Positions 20,819-31,036 are shown, counted from the stretch's first letter. The stretch: DNA of 64,000 nt from Prochlorococcus sp. MIT 1307 (GCF_034092395.1 NZ_CP139301.1:1550001-1614000); one strand, 5' to 3'. Numbers and translations: made by a program. Notes: a model not told the origin generated them from the sequence alone.

Positions 20819-22018
20819 ATGGCTCGCGAGAAATTTGAGAGGAACAAGCCTCACGTAAACATTGGCACCATTGGTCATGTGGATCATGGGAAGACAACCC
20901 TAACTGCAGCGATTACAAATGTGCTTGCCAAAAAGGGGCAAGCCAAAGCTCAAGATTATGGAGATATCGACGGTGCTCCTGAAGAGCGTGAACGTGGTAT
21001 CACAATTAATACTGCTCACGTGGAATATGAGACTGATGGACGTCACTATGCCCATGTCGACTGTCCTGGCCATGCGGACTATGTGAAAAATATGATCACA
21101 GGGGCCGCTCAGATGGATGGAGCAATAATTGTTGTTGCAGCTACAGACGGTGCCATGGCGCAGACAAAAGAGCATATCCTGCTCGCTAAGCAAGTTGGTG
21201 TCCCTTCATTGGTAGTGGCACTTAACAAATGCGACATGGTGGATGACGAGGAAATGATTGAGCTTGTTGAGATGGAGATACGCGAGCTCCTCACAAGTTA
21301 TGACTTCCCTGGCGACGACCTTCCTGTCATTCAGGTTTCAGCCCTTAAGGCTCTTGAAGGTGATGCTGAATGGGAAGCAAAAGTTGAGGAATTAATGAAA
21401 GCTGTGGATGATTCCATCCCCGAACCTGAAAGAGAAGTTGATAAGCCATTTCTGTTAGCTGTGGAGGATGTTTTTTCCATTACAGGCCGAGGAACAGTTG
21501 CAACTGGTCGTATTGAAAGAGGAAAAGTAAAAGTCGGGGAAGAAATCGAAATAGTAGGAATTCGAGACACTCGCCTCACAACTGTTACCGGTGTAGAGAT
21601 GTTCCGTAAACTTCTTGATGAGGGTATGGCTGGTGATAACGTTGGCCTGCTGCTTAGAGGAATACAAAAGGAAGATATTGAACGTGGGATGGTTCTAGTT
21701 AAGAAAGGTTCGATTACTCCTCATACCAAATTCGAAGGTGAGGTTTATGTACTTAAGAAGGAAGAGGGTGGAAGGCATACCCCATTCTTTGCAGGTTATC
21801 GCCCACAGTTTTATATCCGCACTACTGATGTAACTGGGCAAATCACTGCATTTACTTCTGACGATGGAAGCAATGTTGAAATGGTCATGCCAGGTGATCG
21901 AATCAAGATGACTGGTGAATTAATTTGCCCAGTAGCTATCGAGCAAGGTATGCGTTTCGCAATTAGAGAAGGTGGTCGCACTATTGGTGCAGGGGTTGTT
22001 TCTCGAATTATTGAGTAG
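20819..22018 (+). CDS. tuf: Elongation factor Tu
   Basis: 399 residues from ATG at 20819, 41 bases after fusA. EF-Tu carries aminoacyl-tRNA to the ribosome. The P-loop [30 protein letters not shown] and the switch I segment [18 protein letters not shown] are intact. It is the only tuf in this window. Confidence 0.98.
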   Translation: MAREKFERNKPHVNIGTIGHVDHGKTTLTAAITNVLAKKGQAKAQDYGDIDGAPEERERGITINTAHVEYETDGRHYAHVDCPGHADYVKNMITGAAQMDGAIIVVAATDGAMAQTKEHILLAKQVGVPSLVVALNKCDMVDDEEMIELVEMEIRELLTSYDFPGDDLPVIQVSALKALEGDAEWEAKVEELMKAVDDSIPEPEREVDKPFLLAVEDVFSITGRGTVATGRIERGKVKVGEEIEIVGIRDTRLTTVTGVEMFRKLLDEGMAGDNVGLLLRGIQKEDIERGMVLVKKGSITPHTKFEGEVYVLKKEEGGRHTPFFAGYRPQFYIRTTDVTGQITAFTSDDGSNVEMVMPGDRIKMTGELICPVAIEQGMRFAIREGGRTIGAGVVSRIIE

Positions 22019-22027
22019 ATCCTTCTT

Positions 22028-22059
22028 GAGGATGGCTAGATTTTTCACTGGTCATCCTC
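22028..22059 (+). terminator. Hairpin after tuf (weak terminator or attenuator)
   Basis: A 12-bp stem (22028-22039 with 22048-22059) that includes two G-U pairs closes an 8-base loop ATTTTTCA. It begins ten bases after the tuf stop. There is no T run directly after it, so it is more likely a processing or partial attenuation signal between tuf and rpsJ than a strong terminator. Confidence 0.4.
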
Positions 22060-22162
22060 TAATGTGTAACCTTTGGTTTTGATAAATTCACTTAACTGAA
22101 TTTCTAACGAACCTTGATAATCAATCTTTTAACCCTTTAAGGCAACTACCCAGGAAACTTTT

Positions 22163-22483
22163 ATGTCTGCTGCCATTGCTCAACAAAAGATTCGTATTCG
22201 CCTTAAAGCCTTCGATAGACGAATGCTTGATCTTTCGTGTGAAAAAATTATAGAGACTGCTGATAATACTGCTGCCACTGCAATTGGTCCGATACCTCTT
22301 CCTACTAAAAGAAAAATTTATTGCGTCTTGAGGTCACCTCACGTTGACAAGGATTCAAGGGAGCATTTTGAAACACGTACTCATAGAAAGCTTATAGATA
22401 TTTATAGCCCTTCTGCTAAGACGATTGATGCACTGATGAAGTTAGATTTACCAAGTGGCGTTGATATTGAAGTTAAGCTCTAA
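22163..22483 (+). CDS. rpsJ: 30S ribosomal protein S10 (NusE)
   Basis: 106 residues. S10 belongs to the 30S head and, as NusE, joins NusB in antitermination. Family text is clear: [39 protein letters not shown] and [19 protein letters not shown]. In cyanobacteria rpsJ follows tuf rather than heading the S10 operon, as here. Confidence 0.98.
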   Translation: MSAAIAQQKIRIRLKAFDRRMLDLSCEKIIETADNTAATAIGPIPLPTKRKIYCVLRSPHVDKDSREHFETRTHRKLIDIYSPSAKTIDALMKLDLPSGVDIEVKL

Positions 22484-22548
22484 TACCTTCTTTTCAACCA
22501 ATTGGAGCTAAATTCTCTTAGGATTTAGTTCTGTTTGGAAAGCTTCCA

Positions 22549-23211
22549 GTGACCGACCTGGCTGTCAGGGAGTTACCACTTTTTCCCCTGCCTGATGTAG
22601 TCCTTTTTCCACAAGAAGTTTTACCTCTGCATATATTTGAGTCTCGCTACAGAATTATGCTTAGGAGTGTGTTGGAGAGTGATAGCCGTTTTGGTGTTGT
22701 TCGCTGGGACCCACTGAACAAGACAATGTCAGACGTAGGTTGTTGTGCAGAAATTATCAAATGTCATACATCTGAAGATGGACGTAGCAACATCATCACA
22801 ATGGGGCAGCAAAGATTCCGCATCCTTGAGGTGATTAGAGAAGCTCCTTTTGCTACTGCCATGGTTAGTTGGATCGAGGATGAAGAGGTCAAAAACTCTG
22901 ATGAATTGAATAAGCTTTCGGATGCGGTTTTGACTGCTCTTGGAGATGTTGTTTCTCTAACAGGCAAATTGCGAGACTCGCAAACAGTATTACCTGAAGA
23001 TCTCCCCGACTTGCCTAGGGAATTATCATTTTGGATTGCAGCTCATCTTGCAGGACCTGTAGCCAAGGAACAACAGTATTTATTGGAATTAAATAATACT
23101 TTTGATCGTTTGCAACGTGAATTCGAAATGTTAGATCACACTCGCAAACAACTTGCAGCTCGCTCAGTTCTTAAAGAGACCTTCCCTAATGTTGATAAGG
23201 CCAATAATTGA
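22549..23211 (+). CDS. Lon N-terminal (LON substrate-binding) domain protein
   Basis: 220 residues from GTG at 22549. The sequence is a stand-alone LON-N domain: LPLFPLPDVVLFPQEVLPLHIFE near the start, ESDSRFGVV, GCCAEI and GQQRFRILE, then a helical tail. It lacks the ATPase and protease domains of Lon, so it is not a protease itself; such proteins may bind peptides or act as adaptors (family knowledge, function unproven). The stop overlaps the start of the methyltransferase gene by one base (TGATG), indicating coupled translation. Confidence 0.9.
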   Translation: MTDLAVRELPLFPLPDVVLFPQEVLPLHIFESRYRIMLRSVLESDSRFGVVRWDPLNKTMSDVGCCAEIIKCHTSEDGRSNIITMGQQRFRILEVIREAPFATAMVSWIEDEEVKNSDELNKLSDAVLTALGDVVSLTGKLRDSQTVLPEDLPDLPRELSFWIAAHLAGPVAKEQQYLLELNNTFDRLQREFEMLDHTRKQLAARSVLKETFPNVDKANN

Positions 23212-24146
23212 TGAGTATTTCGTTTTGGGTATTCACTTCTCTCATCGTTCTATTGGTCTTTTATTTGTTGGCCTGGGGCACTCAAGTGAGAAGATACACC
23301 TCTAGTAGCACTGTTGCTAATGCATATGATTCTTGGACAAATGATCGGCTTTTAGAACAATTGTGGGGTGAGCATGTGCATCTTGGCTATTACCCTGATT
23401 TAGGCAGGGGAATTGATTTTCGGTTAGCAAAGATTGACTTTGTTCATCATTTAGTGCGATGGAGTGGTTTGGATCAACTCCCTCCTGGTTCGAGAGTTCT
23501 GGATGTTGGCTGTGGCATTGGCGGAAGTTCAAGAATTTTGTCTAGGGAGTACGGTTTTGATGTCATAGGAATAACAATTAGCCATGCACAAGTTCAGCGT
23601 GCAAAGGAGCTGACACCAAAGGATCTTCTGTGCCATTTTGAGGTAATGGATGCTCTCGATTTAAAGTTTGATCAGAGTAGTTTTGATGGTGTTTGGAGTG
23701 TTGAAGCTGGTCCTCATATGCCTGACAAGCAGCTTTATGCAGATGAAATGCTAAGAGTTCTTAGACCTGGTGGAGTTTTGGCTGTTGCAGATTGGAACTC
23801 AAGAGAATCAGTTACTGGAATTAGGAGCGGTTTCGAGAGGTTTGTTATGAGCCAACTCCTTAATCAATGGGCTCACCCTGATTTTGCAACTATTCATGGG
23901 TTCCGTCAAAATTTGATAAATAGTCGTTTCTCTGGTGGCTTTGTTGACAGCGAAGACTGGACAAAATTTACTTTGCCTTCCTGGATAGATTCTATTTTGG
24001 AAGGTTTTCGGCGTCCTGGCGCTGTTCTTAGTCTTGGCCCAGGAGCTTTGCTCAAGGGACTTAGAGAGATTCCAACAATTGTATTGATGCGATGGGCATT
24101 TGCTAATGGATTAATGCAATTTGGTGTTTTTCGTTCTCGTGGATAG
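23211..24146 (+). CDS. SAM-dependent methyltransferase, MPBQ/MSBQ type (tocopherol/plastoquinone pathway)
   Basis: 311 residues from ATG at 23211. It closely resembles Synechocystis Sll0418, which methylates 2-methyl-6-phytyl-benzoquinone (and the solanesyl analogue) on the way to tocopherol and plastoquinone. Visible similarity: an N-terminal membrane segment (residues about 4-22), VANAYDSWTNDRLLE, the SAM motif VLDVGCGIGGSSRIL, GITISHAQVQRAKELTP, SVEAGPHMPDK and the C-terminal PTIVLMRWAF. A gamma-tocopherol methyltransferase role is the main alternative. It is coupled to the LON-domain gene and convergent with pheA. Confidence 0.85.
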   Translation: MSISFWVFTSLIVLLVFYLLAWGTQVRRYTSSSTVANAYDSWTNDRLLEQLWGEHVHLGYYPDLGRGIDFRLAKIDFVHHLVRWSGLDQLPPGSRVLDVGCGIGGSSRILSREYGFDVIGITISHAQVQRAKELTPKDLLCHFEVMDALDLKFDQSSFDGVWSVEAGPHMPDKQLYADEMLRVLRPGGVLAVADWNSRESVTGIRSGFERFVMSQLLNQWAHPDFATIHGFRQNLINSRFSGGFVDSEDWTKFTLPSWIDSILEGFRRPGAVLSLGPGALLKGLREIPTIVLMRWAFANGLMQFGVFRSRG

Positions 24147-24153
24147 TTAGTTG

Positions 24154-24996
24154 TTAGTTAACATCTATTTCAGTACTTGTGTAAGCCCCAAAATTCACTA
24201 GATGTTCACATAGAGGTTCTAATGTATTTATTAATTTAAGATGGGATCCTTCAGAAGAGTTAGATAATTCTAGATCAACAAAAAAAACATATTCCCCTAG
24301 CTCTCTTTTAGACGGTCTGGATTCAATTCGGCTCATATTCAATCCTAGATTTGCAATATAAGAAAGAGCTTTTAATAGTGCTCCAGGTTCATTTGCTTTA
24401 AGTGAAAAGGCGAGGCTAGCGATATTTCCCTTTTGGAGGGGAACAACATGTTGCAGTAAAACAAATCTTGTCCTGTTCCCAGCAACATCGTTAATTGGGT
24501 AAGCAAGTTCTTTTAGGTCTCTCAAGCTTTTTTCAGGCTTTGAGGCAATTGCCGCACGAAATTTGCTATTTTTCACCATTCGGACTGCTTCAGCAGTGGA
24601 GTTTGTTGGAAGTTGAAGTGCATTAGGGAGATTTTTATTCAACCACCCGCTGCATTGGGCAAGAGCTTGAGGATGAGAAAGAACTTCAGAAATTTCATTT
24701 ATTGATCCACTACTTAATAAGCAATGACGTATAGGAAGTATTAATGCTCTCCGAATAAATAAATTTGGATAGTTCCAGAGAGCATCAAGAGTTGCAGTCA
24801 CCCCACCTTCTACTGAGTTTTCTATTGGAACTACTGCAACATCACAAAGTTTCTTTGCAGCATGTTCAATAACTGAGCGTAACCCGACACAAGGAACAAA
24901 CTCAGGCTTATCTAATTTTTCTAGCTTTATAAGGCTATAAGCGGCCTTTTCGGCGTAGGTCCCCTCAGGTCCAAGAAAGGCCACTCGAGTCGGCAT
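24154..24996 (-). CDS. pheA: Prephenate dehydratase
   Basis: 280 residues. It converts prephenate to phenylpyruvate in phenylalanine synthesis. The catalytic domain starts RVAFLGPEGTYAEKAA and carries the key motifs VVPIENSVEGGV and GNRTRFVLL (the TRF motif with the catalytic Thr). From about residue 190 an ACT domain follows, with ALLKALSYIANLGLNMSRIE and ESRP, the usual phenylalanine-binding regulatory site, so feedback inhibition is expected. No chorismate mutase is fused. It is divergent from the DUF1997 gene with only 32 bases between starts. Confidence 0.96.
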   Translation of the reverse strand: MPTRVAFLGPEGTYAEKAAYSLIKLEKLDKPEFVPCVGLRSVIEHAAKKLCDVAVVPIENSVEGGVTATLDALWNYPNLFIRRALILPIRHCLLSSGSINEISEVLSHPQALAQCSGWLNKNLPNALQLPTNSTAEAVRMVKNSKFRAAIASKPEKSLRDLKELAYPINDVAGNRTRFVLLQHVVPLQKGNIASLAFSLKANEPGALLKALSYIANLGLNMSRIESRPSKRELGEYVFFVDLELSNSSEGSHLKLINTLEPLCEHLVNFGAYTSTEIDVN

Positions 24997-25028
24997 TACA
25001 AAAAAAGCACTGAAGGGTCGATAGGATC

Positions 25029-25559
25029 ATGGCGCGTCACTCGCCGATTATGCCTCTGGCTTTCGAAGCTCGGCAGAAACTTGATCTCCCGATAAAGAGG
25101 AACGCAGATCGTCTCTCTGAATATCTCCTACAACAGGAGAGAGTGGTTGGTGCCATGTTGGATTCGAAAAAACTTACTCTGCTTGGCCCAGGAAGTTATA
25201 GATATAACGTCACCAGCTTTAAGGTGTTTCAGTTGGAAGTTAATCCAGTTGTATCAATAGCTGCCGTGAATAGTGAGGGCGCACTCACTATGAGTGCTAC
25301 TGATAGTCAGCTTGATGGACTTGGCTTGGTGGATGACTTTGTCTTAACACTAAATGCAACTTTGGAGGCTACTGCCCAAGGCCTTGAGGGCGAAGCCTTG
25401 CTGGGGGTGACAGTTAGTCCTCCTCCACTTTTGAGATTGATTCCAGGTCAAGTGCTGGAAAGTACAGGTCAATCCATTCTTAGTACTATTCTGCTTGGCA
25501 TTAAGGCTCGTGTTAGGCAGCAACTAGTTGATGATTTTAGGAATTGGTGTGAAGAGTAA
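25029..25559 (+). CDS. DUF1997 family protein
   Basis: 176 residues from ATG at 25029. It resembles the DUF1997 family of cyanobacteria and plant plastids: LLQQERVVGAMLDSKKLTLL, GSYRYNVTSFKVFQLEVNP and LLRLIPGQVLESTGQSIL. The fold is likely a lipid- or ligand-binding helix-grip type, but no function has been shown to my knowledge. Its start is 32 bases from that of pheA on the other strand, so the two share a promoter region; it is convergent with rnhB. Confidence 0.85.
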   Translation: MARHSPIMPLAFEARQKLDLPIKRNADRLSEYLLQQERVVGAMLDSKKLTLLGPGSYRYNVTSFKVFQLEVNPVVSIAAVNSEGALTMSATDSQLDGLGLVDDFVLTLNATLEATAQGLEGEALLGVTVSPPPLLRLIPGQVLESTGQSILSTILLGIKARVRQQLVDDFRNWCEE

Positions 25560-25577
25560 ATTTGTTTTTTAGACAAA

Positions 25578-26165
25578 TTAAAGACTTAGTTTGGTTAGAA
25601 ACGACTTACGATGCAAAGAGGTTGGGCCTAGAGTTAGAAGTACCTTTCTGTGCAATTGGGTTCCGTAACCTACATTTGTTTTAAGACCATATGCGGGGTA
25701 TCGCGTTGCTAAGCGTTTAATAACTTCATCACGTCCTTCTTTGGCTAGAACACTTGCTGCTGCAATTTCAGCAGATTTACTATCTCCGTGTACCAATGTT
25801 TTTTGAGGTCCATACCACAGCCTGAGGGGCAGCACTCCATCAACTAAAAGCAGACTGATTGGATGGTTAAGTTTTTGGAGGGCTCTTAGCATTGCTAGCT
25901 CAGTGGCTTTCCTGATACCAATTGAGTCGATTTCTTTAGCAGATGATTGACCTAGAGCCCAGTGCTTAGCGTTTTGTTTAATAAGAGGAACAAGCATTGC
26001 TCTTTTCTTTGCTGTTAAGGCTTTGCTGTCTTTTAAACCAGCGTTTAGCAAAGTTTGTCGAGCAAGCTCATTATTTAGACCAACTGCACCTGCAAAGACT
26101 GGCCCAAATAAAGCCCCTCTGCCAACTTCATCTACTCCTACGATTTGGCTTTCATTAAGAACCAT
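25578..26165 (-). CDS. rnhB: Ribonuclease HII
   Basis: 195 residues. RNase HII cuts RNA in RNA-DNA hybrids, including single ribonucleotides in DNA. The four acidic active-site residues are in place: Asp12 and Glu13 in [13 protein letters not shown], Asp109 in LLLVDGV and Asp128 in [17 protein letters not shown]. Length is typical. The start overlaps the end of rne by 11 bases on the same strand, so the two are co-transcribed. Confidence 0.97.
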   Translation of the reverse strand: MVLNESQIVGVDEVGRGALFGPVFAGAVGLNNELARQTLLNAGLKDSKALTAKKRAMLVPLIKQNAKHWALGQSSAKEIDSIGIRKATELAMLRALQKLNHPISLLLVDGVLPLRLWYGPQKTLVHGDSKSAEIAAASVLAKEGRDEVIKRLATRYPAYGLKTNVGYGTQLHRKVLLTLGPTSLHRKSFLTKLSL

Positions 26166-28077
26166 TTTCGTTGGTAGCAGACGAACGTCTCCTACGACGA
26201 CGAGGATCTTCGACTTCTTTTTCTATTTGTGCGGAAGGATCAGATTCTGAAAATTCAGGGGTTGTTAATTGGTCATTTTCTTCAGTTGAAGTGGTCGGGA
26301 TACTTATAGCCTCTTTTTGTGTCTCTTGAGAAATGGTGGGAGTGATTTCTTCTCCACCAATTGATGATTGATGGTCAATAGTGCCTCGGGTAATTACTCG
26401 ATTGGTATTCCCATTGCCACTTCTGCCTCTTTTCCGGCGACGTTGCGCTGTTGCAGCCATTTGATTTTGGGACTCTTCTAAAACTTTTTCTACTTCTTCT
26501 CCAGGTCTAACTATGCGTACTAACAAGTTGTCATTGGTTGGTGTAGGTTCCAGCAAGAGAACAGGATTTAACCCCAAATAACTAAAAACTTCTTCCTGTT
26601 CAGAACTCATTTGGACGCCAATGAGTTCTGGCTCTTGCCTATGACTTGAGACTTCTGAAGAAGTTGTTTCCGTTGAAGTTTCTTGGAGTCTTTGGGCCCC
26701 GCCTTGAACTGAGAGTGAGTTGACTTCATTGCTACGGTTTTTTCCTAACCGTTTTCGAGGAAGATTGTTGCTCTCTAATGAAATTTGTTCAGTTGATTTG
26801 GTAGTACTAGTAGATCTCACTAAACCACTAGCTGTGGCTAGAGGTTGTAGTAAGTCAATGCCAGGCAAGGAAGCGATGTGTCCAAGACCACCACAGTTTT
26901 GGCATGTCTTCCCAAATAACTCATAAATATTTTGGCCTTGGCGCTTTCTAGTTAGTTCAACAAGTCCTAATTCAGTAAGCTGTGCAATTTGTGGACGCGA
27001 AGAGTCATTTCGGACTGCTGAAGTGAAATATTCTAGTAACTGTAATTGATCTCTTCTTGACTCCATATCTATGAAATCGATAATGATTACCCCCCCGATA
27101 TTGCGAAGCTTTAATTGCCTAGCGATCTCGATTGCTGCTTCACAATTCGTCCATAAGACAGTTTCTCGAGCATTTGCTGACCGTGTAAAAGAGCCTGAAT
27201 TGACATCGATAACTGTGAGAGCTTCAGTTGGCTCGATAATGATATAACCACCTGAAGGAAGATCCACTCTTGGTTTTAGCGCATCATTAATTGCTGTGTT
27301 TATTCTGAATTGATCAAGTAAACTATTTGCACCGCTATGAGATTCAACTAATACATTAGGACTATCTTGAGCTAGAAAACTACTGACACGATCAACGGCC
27401 TTAGCTTGATCAACTACAACTCGTATTAAATCAGGACCTATATGATCTCTGAGTATGCGATTAATGAAATCTTCGTCTCGATTTAGTAGTACTGGTGGTG
27501 GGTAGCTTTCAGAGGCTTGTTGGATAGCTTCCCACTGTTGAAGAAGACTTTCAAGGTCATCGATTAATAATTCTTCGGTGACACCTTCTGCTTCAGTACG
27601 AATTAAAAGGCCATTGCCAGGTGGCTTAATTAAGACTCCAAGAGCTCTAAGTCGATTTCGCTCTCCCTCAGAGCTTATTCGTCGAGAGATATTGACTCCT
27701 TGATTATGAGGTTGAAGTACTAAGTAACGACCTGGTAGAGACAGGTTCCCTGTGAGTCTGGGACCTTTGGTTCCTGTTGGTTCCTTCATTACCTGCACTA
27801 ATACAGGCTGCCGAGGCTCTAGCAGTTCAGTAATTCCTGCTTGCCCTTTTTTAAGCCTTAAGGGGCCTAAATCCGTGACATGAATAAATCCATTCTTTTC
27901 ACTTTCTCCGATATTTACAAAAGCTGCATCTATTCCAGGGAGAACGTTTTCAACCGTCCCTAGATAGACATCTCCAATTTGGTAGCGACCTTGGGCGACG
28001 ATTAATTCATCTACTCGCTCATCTGTGAGCACTGCTGCTATACGCAACTGCTCTGCGATGACAATTTGCTGGGGCAT
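26155..28077 (-). CDS. rne: Ribonuclease E/G family endoribonuclease
   Basis: 640 residues. It carries an S1 domain (about 36-120), the catalytic Asp291 (VIDVNSGSF) and Asp334 ([10 protein letters not shown]), and the zinc-link cysteines Cys392 and Cys395 (CQNCGG). The C-terminal 230 residues are polar and lack E. coli-type degradosome scaffolding, the compact cyanobacterial form. Near the end it has RRRRRRSSA, matching the arginine-rich nonapeptide reported to bind polynucleotide phosphorylase in cyanobacteria. It is the main mRNA-turnover endonuclease. A roughly 160-base leader with a GGGG-rich hairpin precedes it, and RNase E is often autoregulated through its 5' UTR. Confidence 0.97.
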   Translation of the reverse strand: MPQQIVIAEQLRIAAVLTDERVDELIVAQGRYQIGDVYLGTVENVLPGIDAAFVNIGESEKNGFIHVTDLGPLRLKKGQAGITELLEPRQPVLVQVMKEPTGTKGPRLTGNLSLPGRYLVLQPHNQGVNISRRISSEGERNRLRALGVLIKPPGNGLLIRTEAEGVTEELLIDDLESLLQQWEAIQQASESYPPPVLLNRDEDFINRILRDHIGPDLIRVVVDQAKAVDRVSSFLAQDSPNVLVESHSGANSLLDQFRINTAINDALKPRVDLPSGGYIIIEPTEALTVIDVNSGSFTRSANARETVLWTNCEAAIEIARQLKLRNIGGVIIIDFIDMESRRDQLQLLEYFTSAVRNDSSRPQIAQLTELGLVELTRKRQGQNIYELFGKTCQNCGGLGHIASLPGIDLLQPLATASGLVRSTSTTKSTEQISLESNNLPRKRLGKNRSNEVNSLSVQGGAQRLQETSTETTSSEVSSHRQEPELIGVQMSSEQEEVFSYLGLNPVLLLEPTPTNDNLLVRIVRPGEEVEKVLEESQNQMAATAQRRRKRGRSGNGNTNRVITRGTIDHQSSIGGEEITPTISQETQKEAISIPTTSTEENDQLTTPEFSESDPSAQIEKEVEDPRRRRRRSSATNENGS

Positions 28078-28236
28078 ATATTAGAAGAAAGTAGGAGCCC
28101 TACTTGGCTCAGAAACGATTGCAAACTTGCAGTAACTCTGCGAAGTTTTGAAAAATGAATGGTTAACGACCAAAGGTCGATTGCAGAAATGAAAGGAGCA
28201 ATTACCCCTTGGGAGTAGGGGCTTGCTTATTCGTAA

Positions 28237-28380
28237 CTAACGAACTGGAATCTGTGAGGGGCAACAGGCCTCGATTTCCTCAAAATTGGGGTTAAATAAG
28301 GCCTGGACGCACTTGCGACAAAAGCTGCCGTATCCTTTGCGTCTATATATGACCCTAGCATTTAAGTAACTGGATTTCAT
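28237..28380 (-). CDS. Small cysteine-rich protein (possible zinc finger), 47 residues
   Basis: ATG at 28380 to TAG at 28237-28239 encodes 47 residues. The start overlaps the last 26 bases of the radical SAM gene in another frame; the stop is 160 bases before rne on the same strand. The sequence has a basic YRRKGYGSF, then CRKC, and 16 residues later CC (IEACCPSQ), which could hold one zinc ion. It is too compact and patterned to look like random translation of a leader. I recognise no named family. Position between an RNA-modification-type radical SAM gene and RNase E suggests a link to RNA metabolism, but that is inference. Confidence 0.65.
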   Translation of the reverse strand: MKSSYLNARVIYRRKGYGSFCRKCVQALFNPNFEEIEACCPSQIPVR

Positions 28381-31036
28381 CTCTTTGCACGTTGGATATT
28401 TCCAGTGGGAGACCAAGGGATTCCTCTACCCAGTGTTTGATTTGTATAGGCTTAATACTCCTTCCTTGTTTATCTATAACTGCATTGAGTTGCATTCGGA
28501 CTCCTTTAAGTGCGATTAATGCTTCTCCTTTATTTCTATTGATATCCATTCCCAAGGAAGATAGTTCTGGACGACAGTTTCGTTTCCTGGGCCTTCCTTT
28601 TTTGTCCGTATCATTCCAAATTAATTCCTTTGCCATTAAAAGTGAGTTAATTGCTGCCTTCCACTCGGCTTGAGTTGGATTACATTTTGAAATCACTGTT
28701 AGGTTAAAACTCCAAATCGAAGCAGCTATTTCTTGTGCAAGACTGGTTTTACTTATAGGTTTAATTTTTGCATTAATTAGATTGAGGCCTTGTGGAAGGT
28801 TTTTTTGTAGCTTTTGCCTGACGATTTCGGCCTCAACTGGCTGGAAGAAATCAATATCTACCCATTCTCCTAAGGCTTCAACTCCTAGCGGTAAAGCAAG
28901 AGCAATTTGTAATCGTGGAAGGGGATGAAACCCACCGCTATAACTCACTGGTAACTGGCTTCGTCGAAGAGCTCTTTCAAATAGGCGCAAAATATCCAGA
29001 TGACTTAGGAGTTCTATAGGATTTCGCTTAGAAAATTGGAATCGAATTCGACAGAGTCGCTGTGTTGGAGGTGATTGTTGAGGTACCTGTGCCGGGACTT
29101 TTGGGGCTGGAACAATTACGTTATGCCCTAGCTCAGGACCGCAAACTCCACATTTGCTGCAGCTATCAAATGAACAATCTGGGACTATTTTTTCATCTAG
29201 AGCTCTTTGAAGGTCTTCTGCTAACCAACTCTTGTCTATGCCTGTATCAATGTGATCCCAAGGTAGTGGTTTGGTACAAAATTTGATTAGTTCATTGCCT
29301 CTCAAAGCTTCTACAGAATCCCATTCCCCTATTTCAAATTTTCTGTACTTACCTTCGAGCCCAGCATGCGCAATAGCTTTTCGCCATGCTTCATAAGTAC
29401 GATCCAAAGATTCGTACCATGCGTCCATTCCAGCACCTTCTCTCCAAGCTTTTTCTATGACATCTGATAGCCGTCTATCTCCTCGGCCAATGAAGTCTTC
29501 CATTGCAGATAGTCGTATATCAGTGAAGTTTGCTTTGATGTTTTTAAGAGAAAGTAATTGATCCTTCAGTAGTTCTTGCTTGCGCTCTAATTGTGCTTTA
29601 GAAACACTGTGCCATTGAAATGGAGTATGAGGCTTTGGAGTGAAATTGCTAATGGTTAAGTGCAATTTTAATCTGCCTAAGTCAAGACATTTTTCTTGAA
29701 GCATTTGACAGGTTGAGGCAATTCCTAAAACGTCTTCAGAGGTTTCACTAGGGAGTCCAAGCATGAAGTAGAGCTTTACCTTTCGGTATCCGCTTTCCAT
29801 AGCAGTGCGAATTCCTTTCAGAAGATCAGCATCGGTAAGTCCTTTGTTGACTACGTCTCTTAATCTTTGAGTGCCAGCTTCTGGGGCAAAGGTCAGTCCT
29901 GCTTTCCTGTTCCCACCAAGGATGTGAGCAATATCGTCATTAAATCGATCTATTCGTTGGCTTGGTAATTGCAATGAGATGTTTTGGTCTGAAAGCCTTT
30001 TTCGAAGCTCCACTCCTACTGCAGGTAAGGCTAAATAATCACTGCAACTAAGGGAGAGTAAGGAAAAGTCGCTATACCCAGTTTCTTTCATACCCGCTTC
30101 AACTGCATTGATGACTTCTTTTGGATCAACATCTCTTGCCGGTCTTGTCAGCATCCCTGGCTGGCAAAAACGGCACCCACGTGTACAACCTCTGCGTATT
30201 TCTACAGTCAGTCGATCATGAACTGTTTCGATATATGGGACTAAACCTATTGCATATTGGGGCATTGGTGTTGCTACTCGTCTTATTACTCTTTTCTGTA
30301 TTGATGGTTCAATAGGGGAAAGTGAGCATGAATTTGTCCCATCTTTGTATAGAGAAGGTACATAAACCCCTGGAATTTCAGAGAGATCTAGAAGTAATGC
30401 ATGACGGGAAAGTTTGTTTTTTTTGGATTCGGCCACTACAAGACCAATTTCTGGCAATAGCTCTTCTCCATCGCCAAGCGCAATAAAATCGAAGAACTTT
30501 GCGTAGGGTTCAGGATTGCTTGTAGCTGTTGGACCACCAGCAAATATGAGTGGTGGCGAGTTTGGGTGATCTATAGGTAGATCGGTACGATCTGCTGCGT
30601 ACAAAGGTATAGCTGATAAATCCAACATGTCTAAAATGTTGGTTGCAATTAACTCATAACTGAGACTGAAGCCAAGTATGTCGAATGCATAAAGTGGTCT
30701 TCGACTTTCTACTGCAAATAAAGATATAGAGCGTTCTCTTAGTCGTCTAGATAGATCAATTGCAGGCATATATGCCCGGTCACAGAGTTGGCCGGGGACT
30801 GTATTTAAAATTGAATACAGAATTATATGCCCAGAATTGCTTATTCCTATTTCGTAAAGATCTGGGTAAGTTAGTGCCCATCTCACCTTTGCGCTGTCCC
30901 AGTCACGTTCTTTAACTCCTAATTCATGACCCATATATCTTGCAGGTTTCGCGATTTCAACATCCACCAATTTTTTAAAATCAATTGGCTCTAGTTGCAG
31001 ACATTGATTTAGAGACTTGTTTGAGGCAATAAGCAT
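28355..31036 (-). CDS. Radical SAM protein with C-terminal DUF2344 domain (TIGR03960-like)
   Basis: 893 residues, start ATG at 31036. The N-terminal part resembles a B12-binding-like fold (WALTYPDLYEIGISNSGH, FAGGPTATSNPEPYAKFFD). The radical SAM cluster motif is RRGCTRGCRFCQPGM with Cys284, Cys288 and Cys291. Around residue 640 a second cysteine group occurs (CSFDSCSKCGVCG), and the last 220 residues match DUF2344 (RIRFQFSKRNPIELLSHLD, SGGFHPLPRLQIA). The family is widespread and often lies next to rne/rng; its reaction is unknown, possibly RNA modification. Here it heads the group leading to rne and rnhB and is divergent from dapL. Confidence 0.9.
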   Translation of the reverse strand: MLIASNKSLNQCLQLEPIDFKKLVDVEIAKPARYMGHELGVKERDWDSAKVRWALTYPDLYEIGISNSGHIILYSILNTVPGQLCDRAYMPAIDLSRRLRERSISLFAVESRRPLYAFDILGFSLSYELIATNILDMLDLSAIPLYAADRTDLPIDHPNSPPLIFAGGPTATSNPEPYAKFFDFIALGDGEELLPEIGLVVAESKKNKLSRHALLLDLSEIPGVYVPSLYKDGTNSCSLSPIEPSIQKRVIRRVATPMPQYAIGLVPYIETVHDRLTVEIRRGCTRGCRFCQPGMLTRPARDVDPKEVINAVEAGMKETGYSDFSLLSLSCSDYLALPAVGVELRKRLSDQNISLQLPSQRIDRFNDDIAHILGGNRKAGLTFAPEAGTQRLRDVVNKGLTDADLLKGIRTAMESGYRKVKLYFMLGLPSETSEDVLGIASTCQMLQEKCLDLGRLKLHLTISNFTPKPHTPFQWHSVSKAQLERKQELLKDQLLSLKNIKANFTDIRLSAMEDFIGRGDRRLSDVIEKAWREGAGMDAWYESLDRTYEAWRKAIAHAGLEGKYRKFEIGEWDSVEALRGNELIKFCTKPLPWDHIDTGIDKSWLAEDLQRALDEKIVPDCSFDSCSKCGVCGPELGHNVIVPAPKVPAQVPQQSPPTQRLCRIRFQFSKRNPIELLSHLDILRLFERALRRSQLPVSYSGGFHPLPRLQIALALPLGVEALGEWVDIDFFQPVEAEIVRQKLQKNLPQGLNLINAKIKPISKTSLAQEIAASIWSFNLTVISKCNPTQAEWKAAINSLLMAKELIWNDTDKKGRPRKRNCRPELSSLGMDINRNKGEALIALKGVRMQLNAVIDKQGRSIKPIQIKHWVEESLGLPLEISNVQRDEIQLLKC

